A DNA stretch of 64,000 nt from Staphylococcus sp. MI 10-1553 (GCF_010365305.1 NZ_CP048279.1:1612001-1676000), one strand, 5' to 3'. Numbered from the stretch's first letter, positions 20,220-31,990 are shown. Made by a program: numbers and translations. Notes: generated from the sequence alone by a model not told the origin.

Positions 20220-21174
20220 TCAAATATTAGAATTATTAACAGATGCAAGACCCGACTATATTTCGGGGCAAACGATTGCAGAAAAACTAAATATTTCACG
20301 GATGACGGTCAAAAAAACAGTTGATCAACTAAAAGCAGAGGGATTTTCAATCGATTCAATTCACAATAAAGGGCATCAATTGAAAGCTTTGCCACAATCA
20401 TGGCATAAAGGGGTATTGACCTCAATTTTCAAACATCAATCCTTTATCGATCAATTTCAAACATATCCATCCGTAGACTCTACACAACAAGTCGCTAAAA
20501 AGGCAATTTTGAACGATGACCGTACAATGCTCATTTTAAGTGATGAACAAACGGCAGGAAAAGGACGCTTCAAACGTGTTTGGCAATCATCAAAAGGAAA
20601 AGGTTTATGGATGTCGCTCGTTTTAAGACCAGACATTCCTTTTTCAATGCTGACTACGTTTAATTTATTTATGTCATTAGCGATTAGTGAAGCGATTCAG
20701 TCATTTAGCCCATCAAAGGTTGAAATTAAATGGCCAAATGATATTTACATAGAAGGTCAAAAAGTATGCGGGTTTCTTACGGAAATGGTAGCGAATGCAG
20801 ATGGGATTGAGGCTGTCATTTGTGGTATTGGCATTAATTTAAATCATGACGTTGAAGATTTTGATGAAGCACTACAACAAACTGCAACAAGTGTCAAATT
20901 GCATTATGGTAAAAACGTCAATCGCTATGACTTTTTAGAACAATTAATGCAACGTATTGAAGTGCGCTATCAACAATTTTTGACTGAACCTTTTATGACC
21001 ATTAAAGAGGAATACATTCAGCGTTCAAATATTTGGAATAAGCAATTACGTTTTACAGAAGGCAAACAACAATTTTATGGTAAAGTAATGGAAATTGATG
21101 ACCAAGGGTTTTTACTTGTCGTTGATCGTAATGGTGATTTCCACCGTTTAATGAGTGCAGATATTGAATTTTAA
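20203..21174 (+). CDS. birA: Bifunctional biotin ligase / biotin operon repressor
   Basis: A 323-residue group II BirA. An N-terminal winged helix (residues 1-60, ISGQTIAEKLNISRMTVKKTVDQL) is joined to the biotin protein ligase domain, in which AGKGRFKRVWQSSKGKGLW is the biotinyl-AMP loop and VEIKWPNDI binds substrate. It biotinylates acetyl-CoA and pyruvate carboxylase and represses biotin genes. The start lies inside cca, with GGGTGAG ahead of it, which indicates coupled translation. Confidence 0.94.
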   Translation: MSKYLDQILELLTDARPDYISGQTIAEKLNISRMTVKKTVDQLKAEGFSIDSIHNKGHQLKALPQSWHKGVLTSIFKHQSFIDQFQTYPSVDSTQQVAKKAILNDDRTMLILSDEQTAGKGRFKRVWQSSKGKGLWMSLVLRPDIPFSMLTTFNLFMSLAISEAIQSFSPSKVEIKWPNDIYIEGQKVCGFLTEMVANADGIEAVICGIGINLNHDVEDFDEALQQTATSVKLHYGKNVNRYDFLEQLMQRIEVRYQQFLTEPFMTIKEEYIQRSNIWNKQLRFTEGKQQFYGKVMEIDDQGFLLVVDRNGDFHRLMSADIEF

Positions 21175-21201
21175 TCCATTAAGAGAGAAAGGAGGGGGCA
21201 T

Positions 21202-23904
21202 ATGGCGCATCAGCCCTGTTATGCTGTTGTCGATCTTGAAACGACAGGCAACCAAGCAGATTATGATGAGATTATTCAAATTGGGATTACTTTTGTTCGT
21301 GACAATCAAATTATTGACCATTATCACTCAATGATTAAAACTGATTTGACAATTCCGACTTTTATTCAAGCATTGACTTCCATTGAAGAAGAAATGTTAA
21401 ATCAAGCGCCTTATTTTAAAGAAGTCGCAGATGAAATTTATACGAAAATTAAAGATTGTATTTTCGTCGCACATAATGTGAATTTCGATCTTAACTTTTT
21501 AAAACGTTCATTCAAAAAATGTCATATTCATTACCAGCCGAAAAAAGTCATTGATACATTGGAACTATTTAAAATTGCGTTTCCAACAGAGAAAAGCTAT
21601 CAACTGATGGAGCTTGCCGAATCGTTAGGTATTCCGCTTACCCAAGCACACCGCGCAGATGAAGACGCGTATACAACAGCTCGAATCATGATTTTGGCGT
21701 TTGAAAAGTTTAAGGTTTTACCGATTAACACGAAGAAGCAACTCTATTATTTAAGCAAACAATTAAAATATCAACTGGACGACTATTTTTTCGAACAAGT
21801 ACGTTTACATGATGTTGCAAAAGAAATGACTGGATTGAATCAGTTTGAACAAATTTATTATCAAGTCCCACCTGATTTTGAAGTCAGTCACGTTCAGTTT
21901 GACGGTGATTTGACAGCTTTGTATCAAACGATAGTTGACGCTTGTCATTACCAATATCGTGAAGAACAACTTTATATGACACAAATTGTGTTTGACCAGT
22001 TAATGCATAACGAAAAAGCACTGATTGAAGCTGATACTGGCAGTGGAAAATCATTAGCCTATCTTGTCGCTTCATTAATGTATTATATCGAAACAGGCGA
22101 ACACGTCATGATTTCAACGAATACAAAAATGTTACAAAATCAATTGTTATTACAAGATATTCCGAAAATTAATGAAGCACTTAATGTATCAATCAATGCG
22201 ACGTTGATCAAAAGTAAACAAGACTATATTTCGTTAGGTCTCATCAGCCAAGTGTTAAAAGATGAAACGACCAATTATGATGTCAATTTATTAAAAATGC
22301 AATTACTCATCTGGATATTAGAAACACGCACAGGTGATATTCAAGAACTGAATTTACGTGGTGGCCAAAAAATGTATTTTGAGCAAAAAATCGAAACGTA
22401 TGTCCCTGTACGTAAAGATTTTCATTATTACAACCATATTCGTACGAATGCATCCAAAATTCAAATAGGGATTACAAACCATGCACATTTGTTATATTCA
22501 TCACCTGATCATACACTGTATCAAATGTTTAATCATTGCATTATTGATGAAGCACATCGATTGCCAGATTATGCGATTGACTGTGCCATTCGTGCGTTCG
22601 GTTATGCAGATATTAAGTATCAATTAGGATTAATCGGTAAAACAGAAAATGAAAAACTGTTAAAACAAATCGATCAACTCGAACAACAACGTATTTTACA
22701 AAAATTAGATATTCCACCGATTGATGTTTTTAGTATTAAACAGGACATTATTGAAATTCATGACATGAATGAACACTTTTTTGACCATATTTTCTATCAA
22801 GTGCATGAAGGACAGTTGTATGATGATGAAGCATCAAAATTACATTATGCCTATGATATGGAACGTGATCAGTTAATTCCTTTGTTACATCAATACATTT
22901 CAAAAATTAATGTCACACTTGAGCATTTCAATAATATGAAACATAAAGTGGTTAAAACGTTGCGTAAACATTTATTGTATATTGTGGATCAATTGCGAGA
23001 AATCGAAACGGGACTGAAAGCAGGGCATTTGTTTTATATTACGTTAAAAAATGTCCAACAAAAGTCGACGATTAAAATTCATCTTAAAGATGCATCGATT
23101 AAAGAACTATTAACAGAGAAAATTTTAAAGCAGTTCAAATCAATTTCGTTCGTTTCAGGCACACTGACGTTTAATGGCTCCTTTAAAAATTATCAAAAGT
23201 GGTTTGAAGAGGATGTCCATTTCCAAACGTACAAGATTACGTCAGAACATACGCATAACGCCAATGCACACATCTTTGTGCCGAATGATATTAAACGTTA
23301 CAATTATCAAAATCAAGAGGAATATATCCAAACGATTGTGGAATATATTGCACGTTATGTCACGACTGTGGACAGTAAGTGTCTCGTTCTCTTCACGAGC
23401 TATAAAATGTTATACAATGTGATGGATTATTTAAATCAAATGGCTGAATTTGACGATTATGTCATTTTATCGCAGCAACAAAGCCAAAATTATAAAATCG
23501 TGCAACAGTTCAATCATTTTGATAAGGCGATATTATTAGGAACAAGTACATTTTTTGAAGGGTTTGATTATCAAGCACATGGTATTAAATGTGTCATGAT
23601 TGCAAAATTACCATTTATGAATCATCATGCCGTCAAACCGATGTTACTTGCCAATGAGTTTGACAATGTCTTTAAAGATTATGTCTTACCTGAAGCTGTA
23701 CTACGATTTAGACAAGGACTAGGGCGTCTATTGAGAAATGAAAGTGATCAAGGGATTGTCGTTTCTTTTGATAATCGCTTAATGCACAGTCAATATCGTC
23801 ACTTTTTCCAAAATACGTTCACACATTTCCAACAACATCAAGGCAACATACAAAAATTTGGACAATTACTCCATAAAATGCAATCTCAGCTGGATCACAC
23901 ATGA
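21202..23904 (+). CDS. dinG: DinG-family protein with N-terminal 3'-5' exonuclease
   Basis: A 900-residue fusion. Residues 1-170 form a DEDDh exonuclease (VDLETTG at 10-16, HNVNFD at 91-96, H150 in QAHRADEDA). The rest is an XPD/DinG-like helicase core with Walker A ADTGSGKS at 277-284 and DEAH at 449-452. There is no cysteine between the Walker A motif and C446 just before DEAH, so the iron-sulfur cluster of E. coli DinG cannot form. In S. aureus the equivalent protein has been reported to act as a nuclease rather than a helicase. AAGGAGGGGG precedes the ATG. Confidence 0.92.
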   Translation: MAHQPCYAVVDLETTGNQADYDEIIQIGITFVRDNQIIDHYHSMIKTDLTIPTFIQALTSIEEEMLNQAPYFKEVADEIYTKIKDCIFVAHNVNFDLNFLKRSFKKCHIHYQPKKVIDTLELFKIAFPTEKSYQLMELAESLGIPLTQAHRADEDAYTTARIMILAFEKFKVLPINTKKQLYYLSKQLKYQLDDYFFEQVRLHDVAKEMTGLNQFEQIYYQVPPDFEVSHVQFDGDLTALYQTIVDACHYQYREEQLYMTQIVFDQLMHNEKALIEADTGSGKSLAYLVASLMYYIETGEHVMISTNTKMLQNQLLLQDIPKINEALNVSINATLIKSKQDYISLGLISQVLKDETTNYDVNLLKMQLLIWILETRTGDIQELNLRGGQKMYFEQKIETYVPVRKDFHYYNHIRTNASKIQIGITNHAHLLYSSPDHTLYQMFNHCIIDEAHRLPDYAIDCAIRAFGYADIKYQLGLIGKTENEKLLKQIDQLEQQRILQKLDIPPIDVFSIKQDIIEIHDMNEHFFDHIFYQVHEGQLYDDEASKLHYAYDMERDQLIPLLHQYISKINVTLEHFNNMKHKVVKTLRKHLLYIVDQLREIETGLKAGHLFYITLKNVQQKSTIKIHLKDASIKELLTEKILKQFKSISFVSGTLTFNGSFKNYQKWFEEDVHFQTYKITSEHTHNANAHIFVPNDIKRYNYQNQEEYIQTIVEYIARYVTTVDSKCLVLFTSYKMLYNVMDYLNQMAEFDDYVILSQQQSQNYKIVQQFNHFDKAILLGTSTFFEGFDYQAHGIKCVMIAKLPFMNHHAVKPMLLANEFDNVFKDYVLPEAVLRFRQGLGRLLRNESDQGIVVSFDNRLMHSQYRHFFQNTFTHFQQHQGNIQKFGQLLHKMQSQLDHT

Positions 23905-23971
23905 TGTGGTAGAAGTTCGGCAATAGTTTTGTTAAAATAATAACAGTATTAAAACATATAGGAGAATGGTT

Positions 23972-25264
23972 ATGAAAACAACGATTAAAGAAGCAAAGAA
24001 TAAAATTGGCCAAGAAGTCACGATTGGTGCTTGGCTAGCGAATAAACGTTCAAGTGGTAAAATCGCATTCTTACAATTGCGTGACGGTACAGGATTTATG
24101 CAAGGTGTTGTCGTTAAAGCGGATGTTGACGAGGACATTTTCCAACGTGCGAAATCATTAACACAAGAAACATCATTGTATGTAACTGGTGAAATTACTG
24201 AAGACAACCGCTCAGACTTAGGTTATGAGATGCAAGTCAAACATATTGAAGTGATTCAAGAAGCACACGACTATCCAATTACACCTAAGAATCACGGTAC
24301 TGAATTTTTAATGGACCATCGCCATTTATGGTTGCGTTCTAAAAAACAACATGCTGTGATGAAAATTCGTAACGAAATCATCCGCGCAACATATGAGTTC
24401 TTTAATGAAAATGGCTTCACAAAAATTGATCCACCTATTTTAACAGCAAGTGCACCAGAAGGCACAAGTGAATTGTTCCATACGAAATACTTTGATGAAG
24501 ATGCATTTTTATCACAAAGTGGACAACTTTACATGGAAGCTGCTGCAATGGCATACGGTAAAGTATTTTCATTCGGCCCAACATTCCGTGCTGAAAAATC
24601 AAAAACACGTCGTCATTTAATCGAGTTCTGGATGATTGAACCTGAAATGGCATTTACAACACATGAAGAAAGTTTAGAAGTACAAGAGGCTTATGTCTCA
24701 TATGTCGTACAATCTGTGCTTAAAAACTGTCAAATCGAACTTAAATTATTAGAACGCGACACATCAAAATTAGAAAAAGTACAAGCGCCATTTCCACGTG
24801 TTACTTATGATGATGCGATTAAATTTTTACATGAAGCAGGTTTTGACGATATTGAATGGGGCGATGATTTCGGTGCACCACACGAAACAGCTATTGCCAA
24901 CCATTATGATTTACCTGTATTCATTGTTAACTATCCAACAAAAATTAAACCATTCTACATGCAACCAAATCCAGAAAATGAAGACACAGTGCTTTGTGCG
25001 GATTTAATTGCACCTGAAGGCTATGGCGAAATTATCGGTGGCTCTGAGCGTATTAACGACCTCGAGTTATTAGAACAACGTATCGATGAACATCAACTTG
25101 ATACAGAAAGCTATCAATATTACTTAGATTTACGTAAATATGGTAGTGTGCCGCACAGTGGTTTCGGTTTAGGCTTAGAACGTACTGTCGCATGGATTGC
25201 TGGTGTTGAACACGTGCGCGAAACATCACCATTCCCACGCTTGTTAAATCGTTTGTATCCATAA
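23972..25264 (+). CDS. asnS: Asparaginyl-tRNA synthetase
   Basis: A 430-residue class IIb synthetase that charges tRNA-Asn. The N-terminal OB fold covers roughly residues 1-110. The class II catalytic core includes [15 protein letters not shown] (motif 2) and [12 protein letters not shown] (motif 3). An in-frame ATG at 23966 exists, but GGAG at 23961-23964 is better spaced for 23972, and orthologues start MKTTIK. The 67-bp space after dinG leaves no room for a T-box leader. Confidence 0.96.
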   Translation: MKTTIKEAKNKIGQEVTIGAWLANKRSSGKIAFLQLRDGTGFMQGVVVKADVDEDIFQRAKSLTQETSLYVTGEITEDNRSDLGYEMQVKHIEVIQEAHDYPITPKNHGTEFLMDHRHLWLRSKKQHAVMKIRNEIIRATYEFFNENGFTKIDPPILTASAPEGTSELFHTKYFDEDAFLSQSGQLYMEAAAMAYGKVFSFGPTFRAEKSKTRRHLIEFWMIEPEMAFTTHEESLEVQEAYVSYVVQSVLKNCQIELKLLERDTSKLEKVQAPFPRVTYDDAIKFLHEAGFDDIEWGDDFGAPHETAIANHYDLPVFIVNYPTKIKPFYMQPNPENEDTVLCADLIAPEGYGEIIGGSERINDLELLEQRIDEHQLDTESYQYYLDLRKYGSVPHSGFGLGLERTVAWIAGVEHVRETSPFPRLLNRLYP

Positions 25265-25290
25265 TAGATACCGATGCAATGATGTTGAGT

Positions 25291-25324
25291 GATGTTGATG
25301 GGCTTAACGTCGGCACATCTTTTA
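25291..25324 (+). terminator. Weak terminator after asnS
   Basis: A short stem GATGT / ACATC with an irregular interior is followed by TTTTA. It is weak, and read-through towards dnaD is possible. Confidence 0.4.
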
Positions 25325-25449
25325 CGGGGGTGAGAGGATGAAATTCTTTGACAATAGGGATTTCACACTCACTCTCTTTTTATTCTAACTATAACGGTGC
25401 GTCGAGAATACATTGTTGTTACATGACTGGCGAAATAGGAGGGGAATAA

Positions 25450-26142
25450 ATGAACCAACGAGAACTGCAAACACGGCCTGTCGTGATTCGCTATGAATTG
25501 CTTGAGCATTATCAAGAATTAGGCCTTAACGAAAATGATTTAGTGATTTTAATTAAAATTTTATATGCTTATGAAGCTTCTAACGAGCAGCCTTCTATTG
25601 ATATGTTAAAAAAGGGGACAACGATGCAATCATCAGAAGTGACCGCGATTATACAAAAATTGATTCAACTCGGTTTATTAGCGATGCGCGTCGAAAAAAA
25701 TAATGAGGGTAAATTCACTGAATATATTAATCTTGATGGCTTTTACGAACAATTTGCTTCTGTATTTAAACAAATCGAACAATCCAATGAAACGATGTCT
25801 GAAGAAGAAGCGTTTAAAATTGTGTTCAAAAAAATCGAGACTGCATTTGGACGTGCATTATCACCGTTAGAAATTGAACATTTAAACCAATGGATTGATG
25901 TCGACCATTATGCCATTGAACTGATTGATGCTGCGATTGATGAAGCACTGGCACATCAAAAAACATCACTCAAATATATCGATCGCATTTTACTCAATTG
26001 GCAAAAAAATAATGTCACAACAGTTAAAGACGCACAACCGATACGGGCAAAATTTAAAAAACAACCTCAACAACCTTCTCAAAAAACAAAACACATTCCG
26101 AAATTTAATTGGCTGAAAGGAGAGAATCCTTTTGATAAGTAA
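25450..26142 (+). CDS. dnaD: DNA replication protein DnaD
   Basis: A 230-residue primosomal protein that acts with DnaB and DnaI to load the replicative helicase in Firmicutes. The N-terminal winged-helix domain spans about residues 1-100. The conserved DnaD/DnaB2 domain follows at about 115-190 (ETAFGRALSPLEIEHLNQWI, then YIDRILLNWQ). The tail is basic. GGAGGGG precedes the ATG. It overlaps nth by 11 bases, the standard dnaD-nth-ypoC arrangement. Confidence 0.94.
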   Translation: MNQRELQTRPVVIRYELLEHYQELGLNENDLVILIKILYAYEASNEQPSIDMLKKGTTMQSSEVTAIIQKLIQLGLLAMRVEKNNEGKFTEYINLDGFYEQFASVFKQIEQSNETMSEEEAFKIVFKKIETAFGRALSPLEIEHLNQWIDVDHYAIELIDAAIDEALAHQKTSLKYIDRILLNWQKNNVTTVKDAQPIRAKFKKQPQQPSQKTKHIPKFNWLKGENPFDK

Positions 26143-26806
26143 AAAGAAAGCACTTGAAATGATTGATGTCATTGATCAAATGTTTCCGGATGCACAATGC
26201 GAACTTGTACACCAAAATCCATTCGAATTAACCATAGCTGTATTACTCTCAGCACAATGTACCGACAATACAGTGAATCGTGTGACAAAAGACTTATTTC
26301 AGAAATATCATACGCCTGAAGACTATTTAGCTGTAGATTTAGAAGAGTTACAACAAGATATTCGTTCAATCGGGCTCTACCGTAATAAAGCAAAAAATAT
26401 TCAAAAATTATCGCAATCCTTACTCGATCAATATGATGGAACAGTGCCGCATACCCATGAACAACTTGAGGGTTTAGCTGGCGTAGGGCGAAAAACGGCC
26501 AATGTCGTCATGAGTGTAGCATTTGGGGAACCTGCACTCGCGGTCGATACGCATGTCGAACGTGTGTCGAAACGTTTAGGTATTTGTCGTTGGAAAGATA
26601 GTGTGACAGAAGTAGAACGTCGACTCACTTCAATCATACCGAGAGAACGTTGGACGAAAAGTCATCATCAATTGATCTTTTTCGGTCGTTATCACTGTTT
26701 AGCGAAAAAACCAAAGTGCGGTGTCTGTCCATTATTTGAGGATTGTCGTGAAGGGCAAAAACGTTATCGCGCATCATTGAAAAAAGCGGCAGGTGCATCA
26801 TCATGA
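26132..26806 (+). CDS. nth: Endonuclease III
   Basis: A 224-residue bifunctional DNA glycosylase/AP lyase that removes oxidised pyrimidines. The helix-hairpin-helix is LAGVGRKTANVV, with the catalytic lysine in SVAF-EPALAVDTHVERVSKRLG. The [4Fe-4S] ligands are Cys-X6-Cys-X2-Cys-X5-Cys in HCLAKKPKCGVCPLFEDC. The start codon is TTG at 26132, 9 bases after AAAGGAG; the encoded MISKKKALEMIDVI matches orthologues. As an iron-sulfur enzyme it belongs to the general class that an iron-sparing RNA may target. Confidence 0.94.
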   Translation: MISKKKALEMIDVIDQMFPDAQCELVHQNPFELTIAVLLSAQCTDNTVNRVTKDLFQKYHTPEDYLAVDLEELQQDIRSIGLYRNKAKNIQKLSQSLLDQYDGTVPHTHEQLEGLAGVGRKTANVVMSVAFGEPALAVDTHVERVSKRLGICRWKDSVTEVERRLTSIIPRERWTKSHHQLIFFGRYHCLAKKPKCGVCPLFEDCREGQKRYRASLKKAAGASS

Positions 26807-27138
26807 ATCATCAAGAAATCATTGCAAATATGTCAAAATTAGAAGAAGCATTAGATGAATACGCAAAACAGCGCAAAATAGGTCGTGACGCATCGATAGC
26901 TCTGTTGGATAATTATTATGAGTCGTTGTTTCGTTACTTTAATATAATTAATGAAGTGAATGATTATCGTCTCGTGAATCAGGAGGCTTTACGTATTGTT
27001 CCGTTCAATATTGATGAACGTTTTGCATATATTGAAACACGTAAGCATCATTATATGGGATATCAGCAAATGAAGACGTTGAAATCTGAATTAGTGAAGA
27101 TGTATGCGGCATATCGTGCGCGTCATCGCTTAAAGTAA
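26803..27138 (+). CDS. YpoC-like conserved protein
   Basis: A 111-residue helical protein of unknown function that starts in a 4-base ATGA overlap with nth. Position after dnaD-nth and size match B. subtilis YpoC; sequence similarity was not testable here. It is rich in Tyr, Lys and Arg at the C-terminus, with no catalytic motif and no membrane segment. Confidence 0.7.
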   Translation: MNHQEIIANMSKLEEALDEYAKQRKIGRDASIALLDNYYESLFRYFNIINEVNDYRLVNQEALRIVPFNIDERFAYIETRKHHYMGYQQMKTLKSELVKMYAAYRARHRLK

Positions 27139-27202
27139 GTTTTTCATTATTTGCTTGCTTTATAGGTTTTATATTCATTTGTAAAAGAGAAGAGATAAAT
27201 AT

Positions 27203-27244
27203 AAAAAAGGAGCGGGGCGCTAATACTTTCCCTGCTCCTTTTTG
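27203..27244. terminator. Bidirectional terminator between ypoC-like gene and pbp2
   Basis: The strong stem AAAAAGGAGCGGGG / CCCTGCTCCTTTTT has an A-run on one side and a T-run on the other. It therefore serves the converging genes on both strands. Confidence 0.92.
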
Positions 27245-27253
27245 TATGGCATT

Positions 27254-29479
27254 TTAACGACCAAATAAGTTGCCGAAAATACCGTTACCATTATTATTGC
27301 TGTTATTGTTGTTGTTACCTTGTTGTGAATTGTTATTGCCATTGCTCAAATTCTGACCATTGTTGCCATTTCTGTTGTTGTTAGAACTTGAACCACTGTT
27401 TGTACCATTGCTTGATTCTGTAAAGTTACTTGTTGTATTACCATCAGGTGACTTCGCAACGTATAAGCTCTTACCACTGCCTGCAACAGAGTCTGGACGT
27501 GTAAAGTCTGAACCGTCACGTGGACTAATATCACTCATCACATCTTTAAAGAGTAATTGAGGATATTTTTGTTCATTACTGCCGACAAATGAGTTTTGAC
27601 CGTATTGTTTCACTTCACTAAAGCCCATCCATACAGACATTGTATATTTCGGTGTAAAGCCTGAAATCCATACGTCTTTAGCAGCTGAATCAGGTAAATT
27701 ATACTGTTGATATGTTTCTGCACCATAAGTACCTGTACCTGTTTTAGCAGCCATGTTCACTCCGTCGACTTTGTTTCCATAAGCAGAACCGTAAGCTTCA
27801 AATGTACCTTTTAAAATCTCAGTAATCATGTAAGCAGTGTAATCATTCATTGCTTTATGGCTCGTAAAATCAAATTCAATCGTATTACCATTCGCTTCTA
27901 CAACTTTTTTGATTGAATGTGCTTTGTTGTACGTACCACCATTCGCAAATGATGCATATGCTGAAGCAAGCTGAGTAGGTGAGAATTCAGAAGATGAACC
28001 ACCTAATACTTCTGAAGGTCCAATATCTGTATTTTCATACTCTAAACCCACTTTTTTCGCAAAATCAGTCGGTGCATTGTTACCCGCTTGAGATTTGACT
28101 TGTTGCCATGTTTTCAATGCTGGAATGTTAAAACTTTGACGTAATGCATCATAAATTGATACGGTACCGTGACTTTGTTGGTCATAGTTTCTAAATATTG
28201 CACCATCAATATTGTACGCTGATTCGTCTTGGATAGAGTGGTTTGTTGCCCATTGCATATTGTCAATTGCAGGACCATACGCTAAGAATGGCTTCAATGT
28301 TGAACCTGTTGGATGTGCGTCAGTCGCTTGGTTACGCTCAACGACATCTTTATAGTTACGACCACCTGAAATGGCAACTAATGCACCAGTTTGGCTGTCT
28401 ACGATTGTTGAACCAACCATCTGATCTTCATTTTTGTAATAACCACCATTATCAATACGGTTTTGTAAACTGTTTTGAGCATCTTTATCCATGTAAGTGT
28501 AAATTTTAATACCACTGTTAAGAATGTCAGATAAATTTTGTCCTTTAAATTCAGGATTGTTCATCAACTCTTGTTTCACAAAGTTCACATAAGAATTGTA
28601 TTGCTCTGAATCATCATCTGGTTTAATTTGTCTATCTTCCGCTGAACGTTGCACGAGATTTTCAGTGATTGGCGTATCTTGCGCTTCTTTTTTCTCTTTT
28701 TCAGAAATGCGATGATGATATGCCATCAAGTACAATACTGTATCTTTACGTTTTTCTGCTTCTTCTGGATGGTCATAAATGTTATATGTGTTAGGGACTT
28801 GCGGCAGACCTGCGAGATAAGCCGATTCAGCTAAGTTCAGATCTTTTAAATCTTTATCAAAGTAGTATCTTGCTGCAGCCTTAATACCATACACACCATC
28901 AGAGTAGTAAATTTTGTTGAGATACATTTGGAAAATTTCATCTTTAGAATATTCCTGTTCTAAACGATAAGATAGGTAGGCTTCTTGTGCTTTACGTTCA
29001 ATCGACTTTTGGTCTGTTAAAAACGTACGTTTAACCACTTGTTGTGTTAACGTAGAAGCACCTTGTGAACCAAAGCCACCCGTAATATTTTTCAATACGG
29101 CACCGAATAAACGTTTGTAATCGAGTGCACCGTGATCATAAAAACGGTTGTCTTCAGTTGCAAGCACTGCATCTTTCATCGTATCTGGAACATCTTTTAA
29201 ATCCACATGTTCTCGTCTTGCACCATTATCAAGCGTCTTGACTAATTCATCATCTTTATCATAAATTTTTGCTGGACTGGGATCTTGGAGTTTAGACTCG
29301 TTAAATGCAGGTGCTTTCCAGGCATAATATGCGAAAAGCAATACAGATAAGAGTGCTAAGATGACAAATGCTAATACTAAAAAGCTCAACACTTTAATGA
29401 TCGTACGCTTGATGTTCTTATTCTTTTTTTGACCGGACTTCTTTTTCGTTTGCTTAGAAGTCCCTTTCTTTTCCGTCAT
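27254..29479 (-). CDS. pbp2: Bifunctional penicillin-binding protein 2
   Basis: A 741-residue class A PBP that polymerises and cross-links peptidoglycan at the division site. A Lys-rich cytoplasmic tail leads to a membrane anchor at residues 25-52. The GT51 glycosyltransferase carries EDNRFYDHG with catalytic Glu109, and QGASTLTQQ at 139-147. The transpeptidase has Ser393 in STLK, SFN at 449-451 and KTG at 579-581. The tail after about residue 690 is low-complexity Asn/Gly/Ser and differs from S. aureus PBP2. recU lies directly upstream and overlaps it by 4 bases. Confidence 0.95.
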   Translation of the reverse strand: MTEKKGTSKQTKKKSGQKKNKNIKRTIIKVLSFLVLAFVILALLSVLLFAYYAWKAPAFNESKLQDPSPAKIYDKDDELVKTLDNGARREHVDLKDVPDTMKDAVLATEDNRFYDHGALDYKRLFGAVLKNITGGFGSQGASTLTQQVVKRTFLTDQKSIERKAQEAYLSYRLEQEYSKDEIFQMYLNKIYYSDGVYGIKAAARYYFDKDLKDLNLAESAYLAGLPQVPNTYNIYDHPEEAEKRKDTVLYLMAYHHRISEKEKKEAQDTPITENLVQRSAEDRQIKPDDDSEQYNSYVNFVKQELMNNPEFKGQNLSDILNSGIKIYTYMDKDAQNSLQNRIDNGGYYKNEDQMVGSTIVDSQTGALVAISGGRNYKDVVERNQATDAHPTGSTLKPFLAYGPAIDNMQWATNHSIQDESAYNIDGAIFRNYDQQSHGTVSIYDALRQSFNIPALKTWQQVKSQAGNNAPTDFAKKVGLEYENTDIGPSEVLGGSSSEFSPTQLASAYASFANGGTYNKAHSIKKVVEANGNTIEFDFTSHKAMNDYTAYMITEILKGTFEAYGSAYGNKVDGVNMAAKTGTGTYGAETYQQYNLPDSAAKDVWISGFTPKYTMSVWMGFSEVKQYGQNSFVGSNEQKYPQLLFKDVMSDISPRDGSDFTRPDSVAGSGKSLYVAKSPDGNTTSNFTESSNGTNSGSSSNNNRNGNNGQNLSNGNNNSQQGNNNNNSNNNGNGIFGNLFGR

Positions 29480-30102
29480 AAGCGGTCCTCACTTTCATCT
29501 AATATCAACTTATCAACTGCACTGAGGTAATCTAATCTTGGTTGATACTGATAAGGAATATAGTAACCATTTTCTTGAATTTCTTCAACCTTAATTGATT
29601 TTTTTCCATTTTTTAAGTAGCGCTCCCAAAACGGAAAAAATCGCTTAAATGATAAGAGATAAACTTCATTGATTCCTTTAAAGCGGAGTAGAAAAAAGAC
29701 AATTCCTCCATGAGCCACTGCTTGTTTCATATGTTCAACTTGATGTGCACGGATGTTTTGTAACGGAAAAGATGTTTTATTTTTCGTTTCCTTTGCCTCA
29801 AAATCAATGTAATAGCCCTTATAAACACCATTATAGTCAGTAGTTGAAGGCGTTCGAAAATAAGCCTCTTTAATTACAGCTTGACTGCGTTTTGGATAAT
29901 CCACATGGACAATTTGCACAGGTGTTGGTTTCTTATGAATTACAGCGCGTTCTGTCTTCAAATAATATTGGTTGGAGCTTTCAATATCATTTTCCAATGT
30001 CATGCCGCGCCCACCGTATTTAATTTTACTCGATTTGTTTGTCCTCGTACTTCCGTCTTGAGTCTGACTCGGCTTAAAAGGCTTACCGTTTGGATAATTC
30101 AT
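29476..30102 (-). CDS. recU: Holliday junction resolvase RecU
   Basis: A 208-residue structure-specific nuclease that cleaves four-way junctions in recombination and chromosome segregation. The nuclease core is visible in [33 protein letters not shown], with the metal ligands in D-Y...D-F-E-A-K. A GTG at 30111 is in frame, but AGGTGAG fits the ATG at 30102, and orthologues begin MNYPNGKP. The recU-pbp2 pairing on one transcript is conserved in staphylococci and bacilli. Confidence 0.94.
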   Translation of the reverse strand: MNYPNGKPFKPSQTQDGSTRTNKSSKIKYGGRGMTLENDIESSNQYYLKTERAVIHKKPTPVQIVHVDYPKRSQAVIKEAYFRTPSTTDYNGVYKGYYIDFEAKETKNKTSFPLQNIRAHQVEHMKQAVAHGGIVFFLLRFKGINEVYLLSFKRFFPFWERYLKNGKKSIKVEEIQENGYYIPYQYQPRLDYLSAVDKLILDESEDRL

Positions 30103-30296
30103 TTGTCTCACCTACAATCCATGTTTTTTGTCCTATAAACATGATAGGATAGGCGTTTTATAAATCGAAAGGATTCATAAACTGACATTATTGTAACATA
30201 CATAGTCGTTTAACGTGACCTAAAATCAATTCCAGTTAAAATATTTCAACACATTATGATAAAATTAATTTAGTTTAATGAAAGGTGTTTAGATTC

Positions 30297-30629
30297 ATGC
30301 AAATTGTCATACAACAATTGATTCACGATTTAGCAACCATTTCACAACGTTATGAAGCAGCTCGAGCAGGGAGACCATATGATTTTTATAAAGAAGTGCA
30401 GCCGTTCTTCCAACAAGTTGATGAACACTTGCAATCATTACAACGCTATCAACACACCATTTCAAAACAAAAATATTTCAATGCACGAAAATTACAACGC
30501 ATGTCATCTTTAATGGCAGAGCTCGCCGTCGCATGCCATCAATCCACAACGAGTAAAAAATTGTTTTTAGATCAATTTAAAGCAGTACAACACGATCTGA
30601 ACTACTTATCACAAATGGAGCGTAACTAA
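30297..30629 (+). CDS. DUF1798 (YppE-like) protein
   Basis: A 110-residue helical protein whose sequence ([20 protein letters not shown]) and position between recU and ypsA match the DUF1798/YppE family, of unknown function. An in-frame GTG at 30285 lies within AAAGGTG, which is more likely the ribosome-binding site of the ATG at 30297. It is followed after one base by the ypsA start. Confidence 0.75.
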   Translation: MQIVIQQLIHDLATISQRYEAARAGRPYDFYKEVQPFFQQVDEHLQSLQRYQHTISKQKYFNARKLQRMSSLMAELAVACHQSTTSKKLFLDQFKAVQHDLNYLSQMERN

Positions 30630-30630
30630 C

Positions 30631-31188
30631 ATGTTTAAGACAATGTATTTGACGGGTTACAAGTCTTACGAGCTACAAATATTCAATGATAATGCACCTG
30701 AAGTGACCTATTTAAAAAAATTTATAACGCAAAAATTAATTCAGTATATAGAGGAAGGTTTAGAATGGGTGTTAATTCAAGGTCAATTGGGTATTGAATT
30801 ATGGGGTGCCGAATGTGTGATTGCATTGAAAGAAGATTATCCTGAGCTAAAATTAGGCGTCATCACACCATTTTTAGAACATACATCTAAATGGAATGAA
30901 CAAAATCAGCTCAAATATCAACAGGTGATCGAAAAAAGTGATTATGTCAATAGTGTGCATCAACTTACATACAAAGGTCCGTTTCAGTTTCAACAAGCTG
31001 ATCAATTTATGTTGGACCATACGGATATCACAGTATTAATCTATGATGATGAACAACCCGCAAGCCCACAATTTTTCAAAAAGAAGTTAGTTGATTTTGT
31101 TGAAAAAACAAACTATACTTGTGATATTGTGACGTTTGACGAAATTACGAACTTTATCAATGATTTACAATGGTCCGAAGAAATTTAA
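30631..31188 (+). CDS. ypsA: YpsA family (DUF1273, SLOG-like) protein
   Basis: A 185-residue cytoplasmic protein of the YpsA family, a Rossmann-like SLOG fold thought to bind a nucleotide-type ligand. Recognisable parts are [33 protein letters not shown] and [12 protein letters not shown]. In B. subtilis and S. aureus YpsA has been linked to cell division together with GpsB, and gpsB is the next gene here, 19 bases away. Molecular activity is not established. Confidence 0.85.
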   Translation: MFKTMYLTGYKSYELQIFNDNAPEVTYLKKFITQKLIQYIEEGLEWVLIQGQLGIELWGAECVIALKEDYPELKLGVITPFLEHTSKWNEQNQLKYQQVIEKSDYVNSVHQLTYKGPFQFQQADQFMLDHTDITVLIYDDEQPASPQFFKKKLVDFVEKTNYTCDIVTFDEITNFINDLQWSEEI

Positions 31189-31207
31189 ATCAAATGAGGT
31201 GGAACAA

Positions 31208-31543
31208 ATGTCAGATGTTTCGTTAAAATTATCAGCAAAAGACATTTACGAAAAAGACTTTGAAAAGACAATGGTTCGTGGCTATCGTCCTCAAGAAGTG
31301 GATGCTTTTTTAGACGATATTATTGCGGATTATCAAAAAATGTCAGACCTAAATAATGAAGTCATCAAATTATCAGAAGAAAATCACAAATTAAAAAAAG
31401 AAATTGAAGATTTACGTATTCGTGTTGCCTCTAGTCGACCACAAGATAATAAGAGTTTCGCAAATCAAAGTTCAAACCAAAATAATAATGTAGATATTTT
31501 AAAACGAATTTCTAACCTTGAAAAAGCAGTCTTTGGAAAATAG
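31208..31543 (+). CDS. gpsB: Cell division protein GpsB
   Basis: A 111-residue DivIVA-family coiled-coil protein that coordinates septal wall synthesis and, in S. aureus, FtsZ. The DivIVA lipid/partner-binding region is [27 protein letters not shown], followed by a heptad-rich coiled coil and a short C-terminal trimer motif after a Ser/Asn-rich linker. ATGAGGTGG precedes the ATG. An open frame extends upstream into ypsA, but no suitable start lies there. pbp2, encoded nearby, is a plausible functional partner. Confidence 0.93.
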   Translation: MSDVSLKLSAKDIYEKDFEKTMVRGYRPQEVDAFLDDIIADYQKMSDLNNEVIKLSEENHKLKKEIEDLRIRVASSRPQDNKSFANQSSNQNNNVDILKRISNLEKAVFGK

Positions 31544-31546
31544 GGA

Positions 31547-31574
31547 TTGTTTTTTAATTGAAAAATGCTATAAT
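31547..31574 (+). promoter_or_regulatory. Promoter of rnpB
   Basis: TTGTTT (31547-31552), a 16-base spacer and TGCTATAAT (31566-31574), a perfect extended -10, place the start of transcription near 31580, exactly where the P1 helix of RNase P RNA begins. Confidence 0.85.
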
Positions 31575-31579
31575 TTTTT

Positions 31580-31990
31580 GAGGATATTTCGTGTAATCGC
31601 TATATGTTATGACATATAGAGGAAAGTCCATGCTCACACAGTCTGAGATGACTGTAGTGTTCGTGCTTGATGAAACAATAAGTCAAGGCAATATTCGATA
31701 TTGACGGCAACGACCTAACCTAAGTCTTTCGATAGGGTTACATTAGTTTGAAAGTGCCACAGTGACGTAGCTTTATTAGAAATAATAAAGGTGGAACGCG
31801 GTAAACCCCTCGAGTGAGCAATCCAAATTTGGTAGGAGCACTTGTCTAACGGAATTCAACGTATAGACGAGGAAAAGTTCAGCATACTTTTCAGACAGAT
31901 GATTACAACTGAAGTACCAGTGTAACTAGTGCACGTAACGAGTACATCAGTACAGAACATGGCTTACAGAAATATCTCAGACTAGTCACC
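31580..31990 (+). ncRNA. rnpB: RNase P RNA (bacterial class B)
   Basis: This is the catalytic RNA that matures the 5' ends of tRNAs. Universally conserved blocks are present in order: GAGGAAAGTCCATGCTC near 31618, GAAAGTGCCACAGTGACG near 31750, GTGGAACGCGGTAAACCCC near 31790, TTAACGGAATTCAACG near 31845, and ACATGGCTTACAGAA near 31957. The ends pair as helix P1 (GAGGATATTTC with GAAATATCTC). The layout follows the B. subtilis type. It is transcribed from its own promoter after gpsB and ends at the hairpin at 31994. Confidence 0.97.

Noticed and set aside
23905..23971. T-box leader ahead of asnS
   Set aside because: Only 67 bases separate dinG and asnS, too short for a T-box, and no specifier or T-box sequence is present.
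27290..27420. Tandem short repeats at the 3' end of pbp2, considered as a CRISPR-like or satellite array
   Set aside because: They are Asn/Gly codon repeats encoding the low-complexity tail of PBP2; there are no spacers of regular size.
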